Made by a program: the position numbers and the translations under genes. The notes under the pieces are model-generated. The model was not told the DNA's origin. It saw nothing but the letters and a program-made list of their open reading frames with translations, and did no database searches. A DNA stretch of 64,000 nucleotides from Chryseobacterium sp. 3008163. Its GTDB lineage: Bacteria; Bacteroidota; Bacteroidia; Flavobacteriales; Weeksellaceae. Within the stretch, counting starts at the first letter, position 1. Every line of letters starts with the position of its first letter. The DNA lies in the NCBI RefSeq assembly GCF_003669035.1, contig NZ_CP033070.1:2542001-2606000 (forward strand), given 5' to 3'. Below, piece by piece: positions 26,282-35,963 of the stretch.

Positions 26282-27124
26282 ATGTCCAAAAGAAAACTAT
26301 TAATCGATGAGGTATTTAAGCAAGGAGAAAGAGAATCGGGGAAAGATGCAAAGAGTGGAATAGCGGCTTATTTATGGTCTTATTTTGATGATCATTTTTC
26401 ACCAAGTATTTCAGATAAAACTTTTATCAGATATTACGACGCATTTATTAGAGATAATAAAGAAATAAATATAGACTCTGATACTTTGAATAAGTTGAGT
26501 CAATATTTAGGTTACAAAGACTTCTCTGATTTTTCCAGAACTTTTGTGAAAAAAGAAGATGATGCAAACAAAACAACAGTAAAAATAAGTGTGGATGAAA
26601 ATGATACTTCTTTAACTGACAAAATCATCAATATTTTTATTACCAACGAACAGAATTTCAAAATGCCAGAATTTATGAAGCAGAATGGTTTCGGAATTGT
26701 GGAGTTAGTTTTTGTATTGCTTTTGATTACGGGAACAAGTAGTTTTGGTTCTGGTAAATTTGGAAAAGACGAAAATATAATGCGTTTGGGTATTTTTGGA
26801 GGATCAGAAGTTGCAAAGAAAGAAGAATGTATGTATTGGGCAGAAAATGAATACCGATTGGCTTATTGTGACGACAAAAATCCACAACACAATGTTATAC
26901 CACTTGATACGATACAATTGAAGTATTTGAAAAGAATTGAAAGAAAAGATACTTTGACAGTGGAAAATGCTTACGGAAAAGTTTGGTATTCAAAATATAA
27001 TGGGGTAGTGGAATTTTTTACAAATGATGGAGTAGATCCTAATAATGGGAGAGAATTAAGAAAAGCCACAGAATATATTATTGATAAATATGCTGGAGTT
27101 ATGGAAGAGGAAGTAGAGCAATAA
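26282..27124 (+). CDS. HTH-like single-pass membrane protein of unknown function
   Basis: A 280-aa protein. Residues 1-95 are a helical domain like the Bacteroidetes HTH-type N-terminal module (TFIRYYDAFIRDNKEINID, LNKLSQYLGYKDFSDFSRTF). One membrane helix (about 140-158) follows, then about 120 residues outside the cytosol containing Cys 184 and Cys 195. It may relay a signal across the membrane. It is divergent from the kinase-regulator genes and shares their operator-like site, so it is likely part of the same regulon. Confidence 0.6.
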   Translation: MSKRKLLIDEVFKQGERESGKDAKSGIAAYLWSYFDDHFSPSISDKTFIRYYDAFIRDNKEINIDSDTLNKLSQYLGYKDFSDFSRTFVKKEDDANKTTVKISVDENDTSLTDKIINIFITNEQNFKMPEFMKQNGFGIVELVFVLLLITGTSSFGSGKFGKDENIMRLGIFGGSEVAKKEECMYWAENEYRLAYCDDKNPQHNVIPLDTIQLKYLKRIERKDTLTVENAYGKVWYSKYNGVVEFFTNDGVDPNNGRELRKATEYIIDKYAGVMEEEVEQ

Positions 27125-27126
27125 AA

Positions 27127-27150
27127 AAAGCGAAGATTTCTCTCCGCTTT
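27127..27150. terminator. Bidirectional terminator
   Basis: AAAGCG (27127-27132) pairs with CGCTTT (27145-27150), extended by AGA/TCT inside, with A and T runs at either side, between two convergent genes. Confidence 0.65.
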
Positions 27151-27155
27151 CTTAT

Positions 27156-27712
27156 TTATTCTGAATCTGTCAACATTCCCAGTTCTCCGAAATGTTTTTT
27201 GAACTTTTGAATTTTTGGACCAACTACCGCGCTGCAGTAAGGTTGATTTGGGTTGACATGGTAATATCCTTGATGATACTGTTCTGCTGGCCAGAATTTT
27301 TCAAATGCCGCCAATTCTGTCACGTATTTTCCTGACCATTTTTCTGATGCTTCAGATTCTTTGATGGCGTTTTCTGCTCTTTGTTTTTCTGCATCATCTT
27401 TATAGAAAATGACTGAACGGTATTGAGTTCCAATATCATTTCCCTGTCTGTTAAGCTGAGTAGGATCGTGAAGGAAGAAAAATACATCCATCAACTGATC
27501 ATAAGAAATAATTGCCGGATCATAAGTAATTTGTACTACTTCTGCGTGTCCCGTTTCTCCTGTACAAATTTCTTCATAAGTCGGATTGTCTTTATGCCCC
27601 CAGAATATCCTGAAATTGCAGACTCTACACCTTTTAACATATTAAAACAGCTTTCAACACACCAGAAACATCCGCCTCCGAAAGTAATTTGCTGTAAATT
27701 ATTTTTATCCAT
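27156..27712 (-). CDS. msrA: Peptide-methionine (S)-S-oxide reductase MsrA (frameshifted)
   Basis: MsrA repairs oxidised methionine in proteins. The catalytic [10 protein letters not shown] motif is near the N terminus, and [20 protein letters not shown] and [17 protein letters not shown] (recycling Cys) follow. The frame breaks at a C5 run, 27597-27601; one more G on the coding strand restores [20 protein letters not shown]. The start is at 27712. The repaired protein is about 185 aa. A cytosolic form without signal peptide. Confidence 0.9.
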
Positions 27713-27895
27713 TTTAAATTGATTGTTTGTTTAAGTCGTTCATTCTCATACCTATTTTAGGTTGATTAAAAACTCATCAAAAATAAGAAAAATTGAATCA
27801 AATTTGATTTAAATGCAATATCTAAACACAAATTTCACTAATAGATATCACAAATAATCACCAATGAGAATCATTTAAATATTGAAAACAAAAAA

Positions 27896-27915
27896 GCATC
27901 CTCAAAAGAGAATGC
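27896..27915 (-). terminator. Terminator of the ROK kinase gene
   Basis: GCATTCTC pairs with GAGGATGC on the minus strand (loop TTTT), followed by TTTTTTG. It lies 24 bp after the stop codon. Confidence 0.65.
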
Positions 27916-27938
27916 CTGATATATTTTATTTGTTTGAA

Positions 27939-28907
27939 TTATTTTTCCCAAACCAAAGCGCTTGCTCCTAAAATGGCAGCATCTGCTTCATCCAATTCAC
28001 TGAAAACCAATCTTACTTTGTTTCTGAAAATAGGTAAAAGATTTCTTTCCATGTGAAGTTTTGCAGGTTTTAAAATAAAATCTCCTGCTTTGATTACCCC
28101 TCCGAATAGCAAAATTGCTTCTGGTGAAGAGAACATGACAAAATTTGCCAAAGCTTCACCCAATTTCTGACCGGTATATCTGAAAACTTCTATGGCTACG
28201 GGATCACCTTTTAAAGCACATTCGTGAACTGTTTTAGAATTGATGGTGTCTTCAGGATATTGATTCAGCATAGATTCTGGGAATTCTGCTCTCATTTTTT
28301 TTGCAGTAATGGCAATACCTGTTGCAGATGCATATGCTTCAAGGCTTCCTTCAGAGCCGGTGCTCCAGTGTTTTCTTCCGCCTGGCTTTACGATGGTGTG
28401 ACCCAATTCTCCTGCAAAACCGTCATGACCGTAAATTAAATGTCCGCTAGAAACAATTCCGCTTCCAACGCCTGTTCCTAAGGTAATCATGATGAAATCT
28501 TTCATGCCTCTTGCAGCGCCGTACATCATTTCACCTAAAGCTGCAGCGTTGGCATCATTGGTCATTTTGCAAGGCTGTCCGAATTTTTCAGTCATTAAGT
28601 CTGCAAACTGAATCACGCCTTTCCATGGAAGGTTAGGGGCCTGCTCGATGGTTCCTCTGTAATAGTTTGCGTTAGGCGCTCCTACACCGATTCCTTCTAT
28701 CATTTTTTCTACTCCATGCTCATCGATCAACGGTTGAATTTTTTCATGCAATGCATCGATAAATGCTTCCGGCGTATCATACTGATCGGTGGGAAGTGAA
28801 CCTTTTGCTAAAATCTGGCCTCTGTGATTTACTAAACCAAATTTAGTATTGGTTCCACCGATATCGATACCTAATGCAACCTGTTTTGACAAATCTACTA
28901 CTGACAT
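27939..28907 (-). CDS. ROK family sugar kinase (glucokinase-like)
   Basis: A 322-aa ROK protein. The phosphate-binding GIDIGGTNTKFGLVNHRG is at the N terminus, with NDANAAALGEMMYGAARG containing the catalytic Asp and LGTGVGSGIV. The usual zinc site CxCGxxGCxE is replaced by HWSTGSEGSLEAYAS, so the zinc-binding Cys are absent while the Glu is kept. The lack of an N-terminal HTH argues for an enzyme rather than a repressor. Glucose is a likely substrate. It is single, with its own terminator. Confidence 0.87.
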   Translation of the reverse strand: MSVVDLSKQVALGIDIGGTNTKFGLVNHRGQILAKGSLPTDQYDTPEAFIDALHEKIQPLIDEHGVEKMIEGIGVGAPNANYYRGTIEQAPNLPWKGVIQFADLMTEKFGQPCKMTNDANAAALGEMMYGAARGMKDFIMITLGTGVGSGIVSSGHLIYGHDGFAGELGHTIVKPGGRKHWSTGSEGSLEAYASATGIAITAKKMRAEFPESMLNQYPEDTINSKTVHECALKGDPVAIEVFRYTGQKLGEALANFVMFSSPEAILLFGGVIKAGDFILKPAKLHMERNLLPIFRNKVRLVFSELDEADAAILGASALVWEK

Positions 28908-28992
28908 TTTCTTATTGTATAATTTCGAGGCAATAAATTTATAAAAAAGATTGTATTAATAATGATTTAGCTCAACTTTTATTTAAAAATAA

Positions 28993-30201
28993 TCAAATGG
29001 CCTTTTTCGTCTTTTTTCTTCTTCCCCACCAAACTAAGAATCCGGTTACAGGTAATGAAGCACAAATTAAGCTTACAATAAAGGCAATAATTTTAGTAGG
29101 TAAACCTAAGATTGATCCCACGTGAATATCATAATTGGCTCCCACAGTTTTTTCACCAAAATTTTTGTCTTTCATATCGTGGGTATGCAAAAGTTCACCT
29201 GAGTTCTCATCAAAAATCAAACTGCTGCTTTTGTGATAAGAATAGGAGAGGTGTTTTACATAAACCTCAAAGTTCGGATGCTCATGATCATCCATGTGGG
29301 GATGTCCTAAATCGATTGCAAAGCCGAAAGATTCAGGATATTTTGCTTTTACCGTATTGCTGATTTTGTCTAAAGTTTCTTCGGTTCTCAACTCAATCGG
29401 TGCTTTTGTTTTAATCGATGTAAAGTCTGGATAAGCCGTACTTCCACCTGAAAAGATAAAATAAAATGCTGCCTGAACAACAAAAAAAGCATAGAATAAA
29501 CCTGTCAGAGAAAATATTAAAGCAAATATGGATGCGTAAAAACCTAAAACATTGTGAAGGTCGTAGTTTTTTCTTTTCCAGCTTTTTACATTTTGCCATT
29601 TGAATGAAAAACGTTGTTTTCTGGCTGCTTTGTTTTTTGGCCACCATAAGATAATCCCTGAAATCAGCATAATGACAAAGATAATCACCGGGATTCCTAC
29701 GACGTAAGTTCCCCATTCCTGTTTTAGTAAATAACTCCAGTGAATCATTTTTACAATCTGGAAAAAGCCATTTTTCTCGTCGTAAGTCTGTAGAACTTTT
29801 CCGTTGTATGGATTGACGTAAGCCACCTTGTAAATAGGAAATTCTTCAAAATAATTCCATGCTTTCGGATTGTGCTCATACCAATAAAACTGGTAAGACA
29901 TCTTTTTATCAATCGGAATATTGACCCAATGCACGGGATATTTTTCTTTCACCTGTGCCACCACCGATTTTTCTAAAACTCTGATTGGAAGGATTTGTTT
30001 CTGATCAATATTTTGTTCGTTATGATAGATAACCTCTTTTCTGGTAAAGTTTTCGACCTCGTCTTTGAACACATACAAAGCACCGGTAATTGAGATAATG
30101 AAAATCAGAAATCCGATTCCCAATCCGAACCATAAATGCAGTTTCCCTGTCCATTTTTTGAAAAGGCTTGGTTTATTTTTGTGGTGATGTTTTTTCTTCA
30201 T
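28993..30201 (-). CDS. PepSY domain membrane protein (iron-regulated type)
   Basis: A 402-aa protein with four membrane helices. The cytosolic His-rich start MKKKHHHKNKPSLFKKW is followed by LHLWFGLGIG with a His on the first helix, WNVHW-type heme or metal ligand regions (VKMIHWSYLL, NYDLHNVLGFYAS, NYDIHVGS) and two PepSY domains outside. Members of this family sit beside siderophore receptors and are proposed ferric-siderophore reductases. It lies downstream of a TonB receptor, with an iron-box-like site at 30242. Confidence 0.85.
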   Translation of the reverse strand: MKKKHHHKNKPSLFKKWTGKLHLWFGLGIGFLIFIISITGALYVFKDEVENFTRKEVIYHNEQNIDQKQILPIRVLEKSVVAQVKEKYPVHWVNIPIDKKMSYQFYWYEHNPKAWNYFEEFPIYKVAYVNPYNGKVLQTYDEKNGFFQIVKMIHWSYLLKQEWGTYVVGIPVIIFVIMLISGIILWWPKNKAARKQRFSFKWQNVKSWKRKNYDLHNVLGFYASIFALIFSLTGLFYAFFVVQAAFYFIFSGGSTAYPDFTSIKTKAPIELRTEETLDKISNTVKAKYPESFGFAIDLGHPHMDDHEHPNFEVYVKHLSYSYHKSSSLIFDENSGELLHTHDMKDKNFGEKTVGANYDIHVGSILGLPTKIIAFIVSLICASLPVTGFLVWWGRRKKTKKAI

Positions 30202-30218
30202 GAATTTCTAAAGTTGTG

Positions 30219-30260
30219 CAAATATAAGATTTTCTATTTTTATTTAGATTAATTAAAATC
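30219..30260 (-). promoter_or_regulatory. Promoter with iron-box-like site, PepSY gene
   Basis: On the minus strand TATATTTG (30219-30226) is the -10 box, 18 bp before the start codon at 30201. Upstream, 30242-30260 reads GATTTTAATTAATCTAAAT, which matches 17 of 19 positions of a site at 35837-35855 upstream of the siderophore receptor gene. The site overlaps the stop of the TonB gene. Confidence 0.5.
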
Positions 30261-32369
30261 TGTATTCAACCATGAACGTTCCACGCATCCCTAATGAATT
30301 CGTGAAGTCTGCGTCTCTTGCTGCCCACCACGCAATTGCAGGCTGGTACATTTTGTTGAACACATTTTCTACTCCTAAAGATACTTTCCAGTTTTGGTTA
30401 ACATCATAGCTCGATTTAAAGTTGAAAACAGTGTAGCCGGGTACTTCACCTTCGCCATAAACATACAATCCTGTTTTTGCATTTGGGTCAAATCTATTTT
30501 GCCTGAAAGCATTAAGCATATCCACTCCGATAGATAATTTTTCAGTAGGTCTTACCTGAACATACGCGAGAACTTTCGGTGCAGAAATTCTGCTGTTATT
30601 AATTTTTGTTGAATAATCTCCGTCATCTTTTACAGAAGTAATTCCTTCCATCCAGCTGTAGCTTCCTCCGAAATTGATCCATTTTGCAGGAGTGAAATGT
30701 AAAAATCCTTCCACACCATACACCACTTCGGGAGATCTCTGGATTGTTAAAGCTCTGTCTGGACTTTGGATGAATGTAGCTCCTAATTTTGATGTACTTA
30801 CGTAAGAAGTTACTTCATAATTTAACCATTTGGTAATTTGCCCTGTTGCTCCCAATTCGTAGTTGTTGACAATGATTGGTTTGGTTTCGAGCTTGGTAAT
30901 CGTATCGGAAGTTGAGGTTCTTAAAATTCTTCCCAACTCGTTAATAGAATAAGCCTGTGAAAAACTTCCGAAAAGATTAATCATCGGGTTGATATTATAA
31001 CGGAGTCCAAGATTGGCTACTAATGCATTGTATTCGAGTTCTCCACCTTTCACAAAAATACTTTTGGTAAAAGTTCCGTCGGCTTTTAGTGATGAAAGAG
31101 TGTCAAAATCACCTACTTTTACTTTCATGTTTTCATAGCGAAGTCCTCCTTTGATCGTTAATTTTTTAGTAAATCAATTTTCACCAATAGGAAAGGGGCT
31201 ATGTTGGTCATATCCATATCGGGAGTCCAGTAACGGCCATCTTCTAGTTTCTGAACGGTTTGGTCATTCAGGATATCCACTCCATAAATTACTTCTCCCT
31301 GAGAATTTTTAGCATTCCACAATTGAGTATCCAAGTTAAGTCTTGCTCCTTTTTTATTGGAAATAACATTAGACTGACCTCCGTTCAAGAAAGTATCACT
31401 ATATCCGTAAACTGTTCTGAAATCCTGCAGATAAAGGTTGAGATTGAGTGAGGTGTTCCAAAATATATTCTTATTGTCGTAGCTGATTTTAAAATTGTGA
31501 TTTCTTGGTGTTCCCTGCGGTGTTGTTTCTAAGTTTTTGCTTTCGCCTTCCCCAATCGTTGGAATTTGGCCATATTTTCCTGTTTTTAAACCTAAATTAA
31601 GATCAGATTTTGAAGCGTAACCAATGTAAGACGCTTCAATCCTTTGATTTTCATTAAAATTATAGCCTAATTTCAACATTCCGTTGTAGTTATCCATTTT
31701 TGCAGGACTGTACGTGGGACTTAAATTGATGCCATCTGCATCTTTCATATAGCCTGTTCTTTCGTAAGCGAAAGAAGCCACATAATCGAATTTATCTGTG
31801 ATTTTTCCGGATAAAAACTGACTAGCTCTCACCCCAAGAGTTCCTCCGTAAGGCTGTCCGGTAATTCCAACTTGGGAAATTCCGGAAATCTTTTTATCTG
31901 ATTTGCTTTTTCTAGTAATGTAATTGATAATTCCACCGTCTGCACCGTTTCCATAGATTGATGAAGCACCTTTGATCACTTCAATTCTTTCGATAACGGT
32001 AGGATCAATTACTCTTAAATCTCTCGCTCCGTTTCTAAGCGGTGTAGATTGCGGAATTCCATCAATTAAAACCAAAACCTGGCGTCCTCTCAATGTTTGT
32101 CCGGTATTTGAAGTCTGTCCTGAACTTGTCGCCAAACTCGGAACCGTATATTGTAAAATACTTGTAATATCTGAGTTAACCGTTAATTGCGACTGAATCT
32201 GCTTTTCGCCGACAATCGTAACTGAACTTGGTATTTCTTTGATGTTTTCGCTTTTTCTGGAAGCTGTCATGACCACTTCGTCTACGTCTTTAACTTGTAA
32301 AGAATCTTTTTGTTGAGCAAATGTTGTGATAGTAGCTAAAGATGCTACAGATAAAATGATTTTCTTCAT
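30253..32369 (-). CDS. TonB-dependent receptor (frameshifted)
   Basis: Two frames join at a T6 run, 31162-31167; one more base gives LLKKLTIKGGLRYENM. The repaired protein is about 705 aa: signal peptide MKKIILSVASLATITTFAQQ, plug (VVMTASRKSENIKEIPSSVT, TLRGRQVLVLIDGIPQSTPL, GASSIYGNGADGGIINY) and a beta barrel ending in TFMVEYRF. It imports a siderophore or other large substrate through the outer membrane with TonB energy. The gene ends two bases before the PepSY gene's promoter site. Confidence 0.88.
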
Positions 32370-32371
32370 GA

Positions 32372-33574
32372 TTACGCTTTAATTCCTTTTTTCTTTTGTT
32401 TCCCCAGCCATATTAAAAATCCCGTTACGGGCAATGATGTGCAGATCAGCCCTGCAATAAACCAAATAATCTTTCCTATGAATCCGAAATAGGATCCTGT
32501 GTGAATGTCATAATTGGCATAGGCATATTTTTCTGCAGTAGTAAGTTCCTGATGAGGTTTATTAGACAGGAGTTTTCCTGAATATTTATCAAATGCTAAC
32601 TGATTTCTGATGGCAAATTTTCCTTCTTCACCATAAACAGTCACTGGAATATTTTTTAAATCTTTTCCTTTTTTATTTTTTCCGTTTAACGGAATTCTGA
32701 AACTTGATGAACTTGAATATAATTTTCGGGTCTCCTTTGCTGTAAGGTCAAAAACTGAATTGTTTTTTGCTAAAAGTGAATCAGGAGATTTAGCTTCCTT
32801 TTCTTTAGGCAAATCAATCGTTCCGGATAATGTAAAATTGAATGCATTTTTCACCCAGGGATATGCGAAATAAATTCCGGAAAGGCTCATGATTAAAGCA
32901 ATAAATGAAGCATAAAATCCTAAAACATTATGAAGATCATAGTTTTTACGTTTCCAGGTTTTTACGTTTTTCCAGTCGAATGAAAAACGACCTTTTATCA
33001 TTTTCTTATTTTTTGGCCACCAGAGAACGATTCCCGTAATAAGCATAATGATAAACAAGACAACCGGAATTCCTACTACATATTTTCCCCAATCAGCTTT
33101 TAATAATAAGCTCCAATGAATGGATTTTAAAATAGGGAAGAGGTCATATTTTTCATTATAAATCCCCAGAATTTCTCCGGTGTATTGGTTCATATAAACT
33201 AATTTGTTGATTTTCACTTCATCAAAATAATTCCAGGCTTTTTTGTCTTTTTCGTAGTATAGAAATTCGTAAGATTTATTTTTATCTAAAGGAATCTCCA
33301 CAGAGCTAATCTGATATTTTTCATTAACCTCTAACGAAACTTTATCACGAAGTACTTCAATAGACAAAGGCTCTGCAATGATAGATTCTTTCTTAACGTA
33401 AATCGCATCTTTCCTGAGCTGACTCTGAATCTCATCTTTAAAAACATACATCGTCCCTGTCAAAGAAATGATGAATACTATAATCCCAACAGATAAACCA
33501 AACCACAAATGCAGTTTAGCAGACCATTTTTTTATAAACGAAGGTTTCTTTTTATGATGATGCTTCTTCTTCAT
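32372..33574 (-). CDS. PepSY domain membrane protein (iron-regulated type), paralogue
   Basis: A 400-aa paralogue of the protein at 28993 with the same His-rich start (MKKKHHHKKKPSFIKKW) and NYDLHNVLGFYAS and YANYDIHTGSYFG segments. The start at 33574 is chosen by alignment with the paralogue, dropping six codons of the longer frame. Its stop is two bases from the next TonB gene, so they are co-transcribed. A hairpin just upstream could reduce its expression relative to the receptor. Confidence 0.85.
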   Translation of the reverse strand: MKKKHHHKKKPSFIKKWSAKLHLWFGLSVGIIVFIISLTGTMYVFKDEIQSQLRKDAIYVKKESIIAEPLSIEVLRDKVSLEVNEKYQISSVEIPLDKNKSYEFLYYEKDKKAWNYFDEVKINKLVYMNQYTGEILGIYNEKYDLFPILKSIHWSLLLKADWGKYVVGIPVVLFIIMLITGIVLWWPKNKKMIKGRFSFDWKNVKTWKRKNYDLHNVLGFYASFIALIMSLSGIYFAYPWVKNAFNFTLSGTIDLPKEKEAKSPDSLLAKNNSVFDLTAKETRKLYSSSSSFRIPLNGKNKKGKDLKNIPVTVYGEEGKFAIRNQLAFDKYSGKLLSNKPHQELTTAEKYAYANYDIHTGSYFGFIGKIIWFIAGLICTSLPVTGFLIWLGKQKKKGIKA

Positions 33575-33580
33575 ATAAAA

Positions 33581-33603
33581 AAAGCTAGCCATTGGCTAGC
33601 TTT
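33581..33603 (-). terminator. Hairpin between siderophore receptor and PepSY genes
   Basis: A perfect 10-bp stem (AAAGCTAGCC with GGCTAGCTTT, three-base loop) seven bp after the receptor stop and seven bp before the PepSY start. A run of T follows on the minus strand. It may partly stop transcription or protect the receptor mRNA end. Confidence 0.6.
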
Positions 33604-33610
33604 TAATTAT

Positions 33611-35809
33611 TTAAAATTTATATCCTATTGATAATCTAAAGTTTCTTGGAGCTTCAGCTTGGTAATAATAGTAGTTACCGTAAGGAGATCCTGAATACAG
33701 GTATCTGTTGAATACATTAAATATATTCAAACCAACTCTGAATTTTGTGTTTTCCCAAGATGCACCAGCATCAAATTTTACATAATCATTCATTTGCTGA
33801 GTGTTAGTTCCTCCCCAATCCCAGCTGCTTCTATCAGCAAGATAAGTTCCACCGAAGCTTAATCCGAATCCTTCTAAAACACTATCTGTAAATGTGTAAT
33901 TTAGCCATCCATTCGCTGTATGTTTTGCGTATCCGGGAACTCTTTTCCCTTCAGGATTACCAACAGGATCATTCGATTCTGTTATTTTGTTTTCTGTAAA
34001 CGCATAGTTGAAAATTGCGTTGAATCCTTTTGTGATTTCCCCTTTAAGATCAAATTCTACACCTTGTACTCTTGTTTTTCCAAGTAGAATTGAGAATTGT
34101 TCGATTGGGCTGTTTGTAGGATCGCCTATTGTAGCGTTATTTTTTATAATGTTGTAGGCAGATAATGTTGTATTCCATTTTCCTCCGAACCAATCTTTTT
34201 TCAGACCAATTTCCATATTGTTTCCGGTGATTGGTTTTACTGTACTTCCGTCTCTGAAAATTGCTGCCTGAGGAACGAATGCCTGATCATATAAACCGTA
34301 AACAGACATTGATTCATCGATAGAATAGCTAATACCAACACGTGGAGTAATTTTGTCAGCTTCAGATTTTGTCCCATAGCTGTTTTCTTTAACGGTTGTG
34401 TAACGAGCTGCAAGTGTTACCCTCAATTTATCATCAAAAAATCCTAATTCGTCTTGTAAATATAGACCAGTATAGTTCTGCTCCAAAGTACTTCCTGCGC
34501 CAGCTCTTACAGAAAGAGGTTTTGTAGTGCCATCAAAAGGAAGGTATGCTGTGGTATTATTTGGACCGTAGTAAGTTCCTGTTCCGTTTATGTCGTAGTT
34601 GTTGGTGTTTAGATTATACCAATATTTATGATCTGCGGGCAAAGTATAATCATCAGTTTTATTGTACTTATCAAGGTTATATCCTTGGCTCCAATCTGCC
34701 ATATATTTTTTGCTTCCCAAGTCTAATCCTGCTAAAATTTTGTGAGAAACAACGCCAGTTTTCGCATATCCATTTAAGAAAACTTGTCCGAACTTCATGG
34801 TATTATCACCTTCCCAATATCCTAGACGACGGATCATATAATTACCCTCGAAACTGCTTGGCCAAAGGTTACTTCCCATTGTATATTCATTAACGTAAGT
34901 TAATTGAGAAGTTAGCTTCCAGTTTTCGTTAAATTTATGTTGTAGATTTACGTTTACCGTATTATTGTCAACTTTAGTTGGGGCAAGTCCAGAATCTGTG
35001 GAAGTATATTCTACAGGTCTTGTAGCGTATCCGTCAAAGCTGAAAACGTATGCAGAACCTACTTCAGACATTTTTGCTTTCTGATAAATGTATTCTGCAG
35101 TTAAAGTAGTTTTGTCAGAAAGATTTACTTTAATTGATGGGTTGATGATGTATCTGTCATTAAACTCGTAGTCCCTGAAACTGTTTTTGTTCTGAGCCAT
35201 TAAATTTAATCTGAAAGCTACTTTATCAGTAATCTTTGTATCGATATCTGTTTCGCCTCTGTACATATTGAAGCTTCCAAGGGTCACTCTAGCGCTTCCG
35301 TTTAAAGCATTTCCTGTTGGTTTTTTAGTCACAATATTGTAAATACCACTTGGCTCTCCGTTTGACATTAAAAACCCTGATGGCCCTTTAATAAATTCGA
35401 TATGATCAACGAAAGACATGTCTTCGCTTAAAGGTCCCCAGTTTGAAGTTACATTCACTCCATTCATAAATGCTGCAGCTCTGGATCCTCTCATGTTTAC
35501 TCTCGTATACATATCTCCCCAATGTTCTAATCTCTGAGCTCCAGCAACGTTTCTAAGAACGCCATCACTCAAAGTTGTAACTTGCTGATCTTCCAAAGCT
35601 CTATTGGTAATGATTGAGATGTTTTGAGGGATTTTGATAAGCTCCTCATCTAATCTAAGAGAAGATGACCCCTCTTTTTCCACATATTTTTTGTAGTATT
35701 TTCCGTTTACTACAACTTCTTCAATATCATTAGATTTAATGGTGTCTTTTTCTTGTGCAAACGTTATCATTGAACCCAACAATGATGCGCAAACCAGTAG
35801 CTTTTTCAT
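33611..35809 (-). CDS. TonB-dependent siderophore receptor
   Basis: A 732-aa outer-membrane receptor: signal peptide MKKLLVCASLLGSMITFAQE, plug with IKIPQNISIITNRALEDQQV, RNVAGAQR, VNMRGSRAAAFMNGVNVTS and IKGPSGFLMSNGEPSGIYNI, then a barrel ending in FRLSIGYKF. The Phe-rich barrel and the plug match FhuE/FpvA-type siderophore receptors. The start at 35809 is preferred because the longer frame lacks a signal. A -10 box TATATTTG and an iron-box-like site lie upstream. Confidence 0.92.
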   Translation of the reverse strand: MKKLLVCASLLGSMITFAQEKDTIKSNDIEEVVVNGKYYKKYVEKEGSSSLRLDEELIKIPQNISIITNRALEDQQVTTLSDGVLRNVAGAQRLEHWGDMYTRVNMRGSRAAAFMNGVNVTSNWGPLSEDMSFVDHIEFIKGPSGFLMSNGEPSGIYNIVTKKPTGNALNGSARVTLGSFNMYRGETDIDTKITDKVAFRLNLMAQNKNSFRDYEFNDRYIINPSIKVNLSDKTTLTAEYIYQKAKMSEVGSAYVFSFDGYATRPVEYTSTDSGLAPTKVDNNTVNVNLQHKFNENWKLTSQLTYVNEYTMGSNLWPSSFEGNYMIRRLGYWEGDNTMKFGQVFLNGYAKTGVVSHKILAGLDLGSKKYMADWSQGYNLDKYNKTDDYTLPADHKYWYNLNTNNYDINGTGTYYGPNNTTAYLPFDGTTKPLSVRAGAGSTLEQNYTGLYLQDELGFFDDKLRVTLAARYTTVKENSYGTKSEADKITPRVGISYSIDESMSVYGLYDQAFVPQAAIFRDGSTVKPITGNNMEIGLKKDWFGGKWNTTLSAYNIIKNNATIGDPTNSPIEQFSILLGKTRVQGVEFDLKGEITKGFNAIFNYAFTENKITESNDPVGNPEGKRVPGYAKHTANGWLNYTFTDSVLEGFGLSFGGTYLADRSSWDWGGTNTQQMNDYVKFDAGASWENTKFRVGLNIFNVFNRYLYSGSPYGNYYYYQAEAPRNFRLSIGYKF

Positions 35810-35826
35810 GAAAGAATTATTTTTGG

Positions 35827-35855
35827 CAAATATATTGTTTTTAATTATTCTAAAT
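35827..35855 (-). promoter_or_regulatory. Promoter with iron-box-like site, siderophore receptor
   Basis: TATATTTG (minus, 35827-35834) is the -10 box, 17 bp before the start. The site GTTTTTAATTATTCTAAAT on the plus strand (35837-35855) is 17/19 identical to the site upstream of the PepSY gene at 30201. It overlaps the -33 region, as expected for a repressor such as Fur. Confidence 0.5.
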
Positions 35856-35914
35856 AAATTGTAAAAATTGACATTTGTCATGTTTCTTTAGATGTGCTAT
35901 TCATTAAATAACAA

Positions 35915-35943
35915 AAAAACCGCTTCAATTGAAGCGGTTTTTT
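35915..35943 (-). terminator. Terminator of secA
   Basis: AAAACCGCTTC (35917-35927) pairs with GAAGCGGTTTT, loop AATT, with T and A runs at both ends. It is 20 bp after the secA stop and could also stop the opposite strand. Confidence 0.85.
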
Positions 35944-35963
35944 ATCATATCTGTAATTGTCTC

